Of a stretch of 5,405 nucleotides of DNA, positions 4,613 to 5,405 are shown piece by piece. The notes beneath the pieces are model-generated. The model was not told where the DNA came from. It saw nothing but the letters and a program-made list of their open reading frames with translations, and did no database searches. Position numbers and translations under genes: made by a program. The DNA is from Deltaproteobacteria bacterium (GTDB lineage Bacteria > Desulfobacterota > Desulfobacteria > Desulfobacterales > ETH-SRB1): the NCBI GenBank assembly GCA_030627405.1, contig DAOUSD010000153.1, positions 1 to 5,405 on the forward strand, written 5' to 3'. Positions within the stretch are counted from its first letter, which is position 1. The number at the start of each line of letters is the position of its first letter.

Positions 4613-5335
4613 TCAGCGCACCATTGGCACGAACCGCACGGGAAGATCATCAACTTTTTCTATACGTCCTGATTTTTTGCGAAGGATAACTAGACGTTGC
4701 ATGTAGACACCGAGGGGCAAAATCATTCGTCCACCTTCTTTTAATTGATTTACCAAGGCTTGCGGGATATCTTCCGGAGCGCAGGTTACTATAATGGCAT
4801 CAAAAGGACTATGTTCCGGCCAGCCTTTATAACCATCACCAGTCAGCACCTTGACCTGCTCATACCCCTCTGTGGTCAGAGCCTTACGGGCATGGTTTGC
4901 CAGTTCTGGTATGATCTCAATGCTGTAAACCTCCGCGCCCAACTCGGCAAGAATGGCGGCTTGATACCCTGACCCGGTGCCAATTTCAAGCACCTTTTCT
5001 TTGGGCTGAATATTCAGTTTTTCTGTCATATAAGCGACAATGTAAGGTTGCGAGATCGTCTGATCATAACCGATGGGACAGGGGTGGTCCCCATAAGGTG
5101 AAGCAGCACCGAGATATTCTTCAGGGATGAATTTGTGACGCCAGACAGTACTCATGGCTTTTAGCACCCGCTCATCCTTACTACCGTACGCGCGCAGTTG
5201 CTGTACCATTGCGCCGCGCTTTTCCGCCCAATCGTAGTTTCCCTTTTTATCAGTCATCTGATTTTCCGAACACGAAGCTAACAGCAGCCCGCTTAGCAAC
5301 AATACTAAACCAAGGTACACCAGAGCTCTTTTCAT
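4613..5335 (-). CDS. pcm: Protein-L-isoaspartate O-methyltransferase with lipoprotein signal peptide
   Basis: This 240-residue enzyme is a PCMT: it transfers a methyl group from S-adenosylmethionine to L-isoaspartyl residues, starting repair of aged proteins. The core is complete. The substrate motif YDQTISQPYIVAYMTE lies at about 90-105, SAM motif I VLEIGTGSGYQA at 115-126, the acidic strand end SIEI at about 138-141, GDG after the next strand, DAIIVTCAPEDIP near 179-191, and the closing PVRFVPMV. Unusually, residues 1-22 are a signal peptide: MKR, a leucine-rich helix, then the lipobox LLASC with C22 as the lipidation site and Ser at +2. This predicts a membrane-anchored protein outside the cytoplasm. 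ATG 5335 is chosen over the in-frame TTG at 5356 because AAGGAAG lies five bases upstream of it and the signal peptide then begins correctly. No surE or other usual partner is adjacent. Confidence 0.92.
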   Translation of the reverse strand: MKRALVYLGLVLLLSGLLLASCSENQMTDKKGNYDWAEKRGAMVQQLRAYGSKDERVLKAMSTVWRHKFIPEEYLGAASPYGDHPCPIGYDQTISQPYIVAYMTEKLNIQPKEKVLEIGTGSGYQAAILAELGAEVYSIEIIPELANHARKALTTEGYEQVKVLTGDGYKGWPEHSPFDAIIVTCAPEDIPQALVNQLKEGGRMILPLGVYMQRLVILRKKSGRIEKVDDLPVRFVPMVR

Positions 5336-5340
5336 AACAT

Positions 5341-5347
5341 CTTCCTT
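5341..5347 (-). promoter_or_regulatory. Ribosome binding site that sets the pcm start
   Basis: On the minus strand AAGGAAG is followed by five bases and then the ATG at 5335-5333. This spacing is ideal and rules out the upstream in-frame TTG (5356-5354), which has only an A/T-rich stretch before it. The choice matters because it places the signal peptide at the very N-terminus. Confidence 0.75.
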
Positions 5348-5385
5348 AGTTTGCAAAAAATGTGAAAGTTTAGTAAATGTGACCC

Positions 5386-5402
5386 ATGAAATTCTGTTTC
5401 AT
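5386..5402. promoter_or_regulatory. Inverted repeat upstream of pcm
   Basis: ATGAAA (5386-5391) and TTTCAT (5397-5402) form a perfect 6-5-6 inverted repeat about 50 bases upstream of the pcm start, at the window edge. It could be an operator or a promoter-proximal site for pcm or a divergent gene beyond the window. I see no convincing -35/-10 pair next to it, and an A/T-rich 6-base palindrome may be chance. Confidence 0.2.
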
Positions 5403-5405
5403 TAT

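Noticed and set aside
5336..5356. TTG 5356 as start of pcm
   Set aside because: It would add seven polar residues before the signal peptide and lacks a ribosome site; ATG 5335 has AAGGAAG at the right distance.

Overview
The window carries seven complete protein genes and the tail of an eighth, from a mesophilic-looking bacterium of moderate GC. No rRNA, tRNA, transposase gene or CRISPR array is visible. The small Rieske protein, the 8-cysteine zinc-ribbon protein and the GTAGGGGCGG-type palindromic repeats suggest an environmental anaerobe, perhaps Chloroflexota (Dehalococcoidia-like) or Desulfobacterota. No phylogenetic marker gene is present, so this placement is weak inference.

Left part (1-770): the last residues of a glycine-rich membrane protein, then a stand-alone 120-residue Rieske [2Fe-2S] ferredoxin with a strong ribosome binding site. 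A 60-base double-hairpin palindromic repeat follows, then a promoter-like region.

Toxin-antitoxin island (about 572-1471): a type II vapBC pair (AbrB-fold antitoxin, PIN-domain RNase toxin, 4-base overlap) with its own candidate promoter and an inverted-repeat operator. It is bracketed by two copies of the 60-base palindromic repeat in opposite orientation, 88% identical (53/60) without gaps.

Central operon (1638-4259): a PfkB/1-phosphofructokinase-like kinase with altered active-site motifs, a two-CBS-domain protein, and a CPA2-type cation/proton antiporter without a cytoplasmic regulatory domain. The genes are 1 and 2 bases apart, so they are almost certainly co-transcribed and translationally coupled. 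A sensible reading is an antiporter module in which the free-standing CBS protein supplies nucleotide sensing; the kinase's role is open. A short stretch after the antiporter (4260-4345) reads like a frameshifted coding remnant.

Right part (4349-5405): a 79-residue protein with eight cysteines, convergent with a protein-L-isoaspartate O-methyltransferase gene on the minus strand; 24 bases separate the two stops. The methyltransferase begins with a signal peptide and lipobox, which is unexpected for an enzyme that uses cytoplasmic S-adenosylmethionine.

The strongest leads are the antiporter operon with its unusual kinase, the exported methyltransferase, and the inverted repeats around vapBC. 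No wholly new system can be demonstrated from sequence alone.
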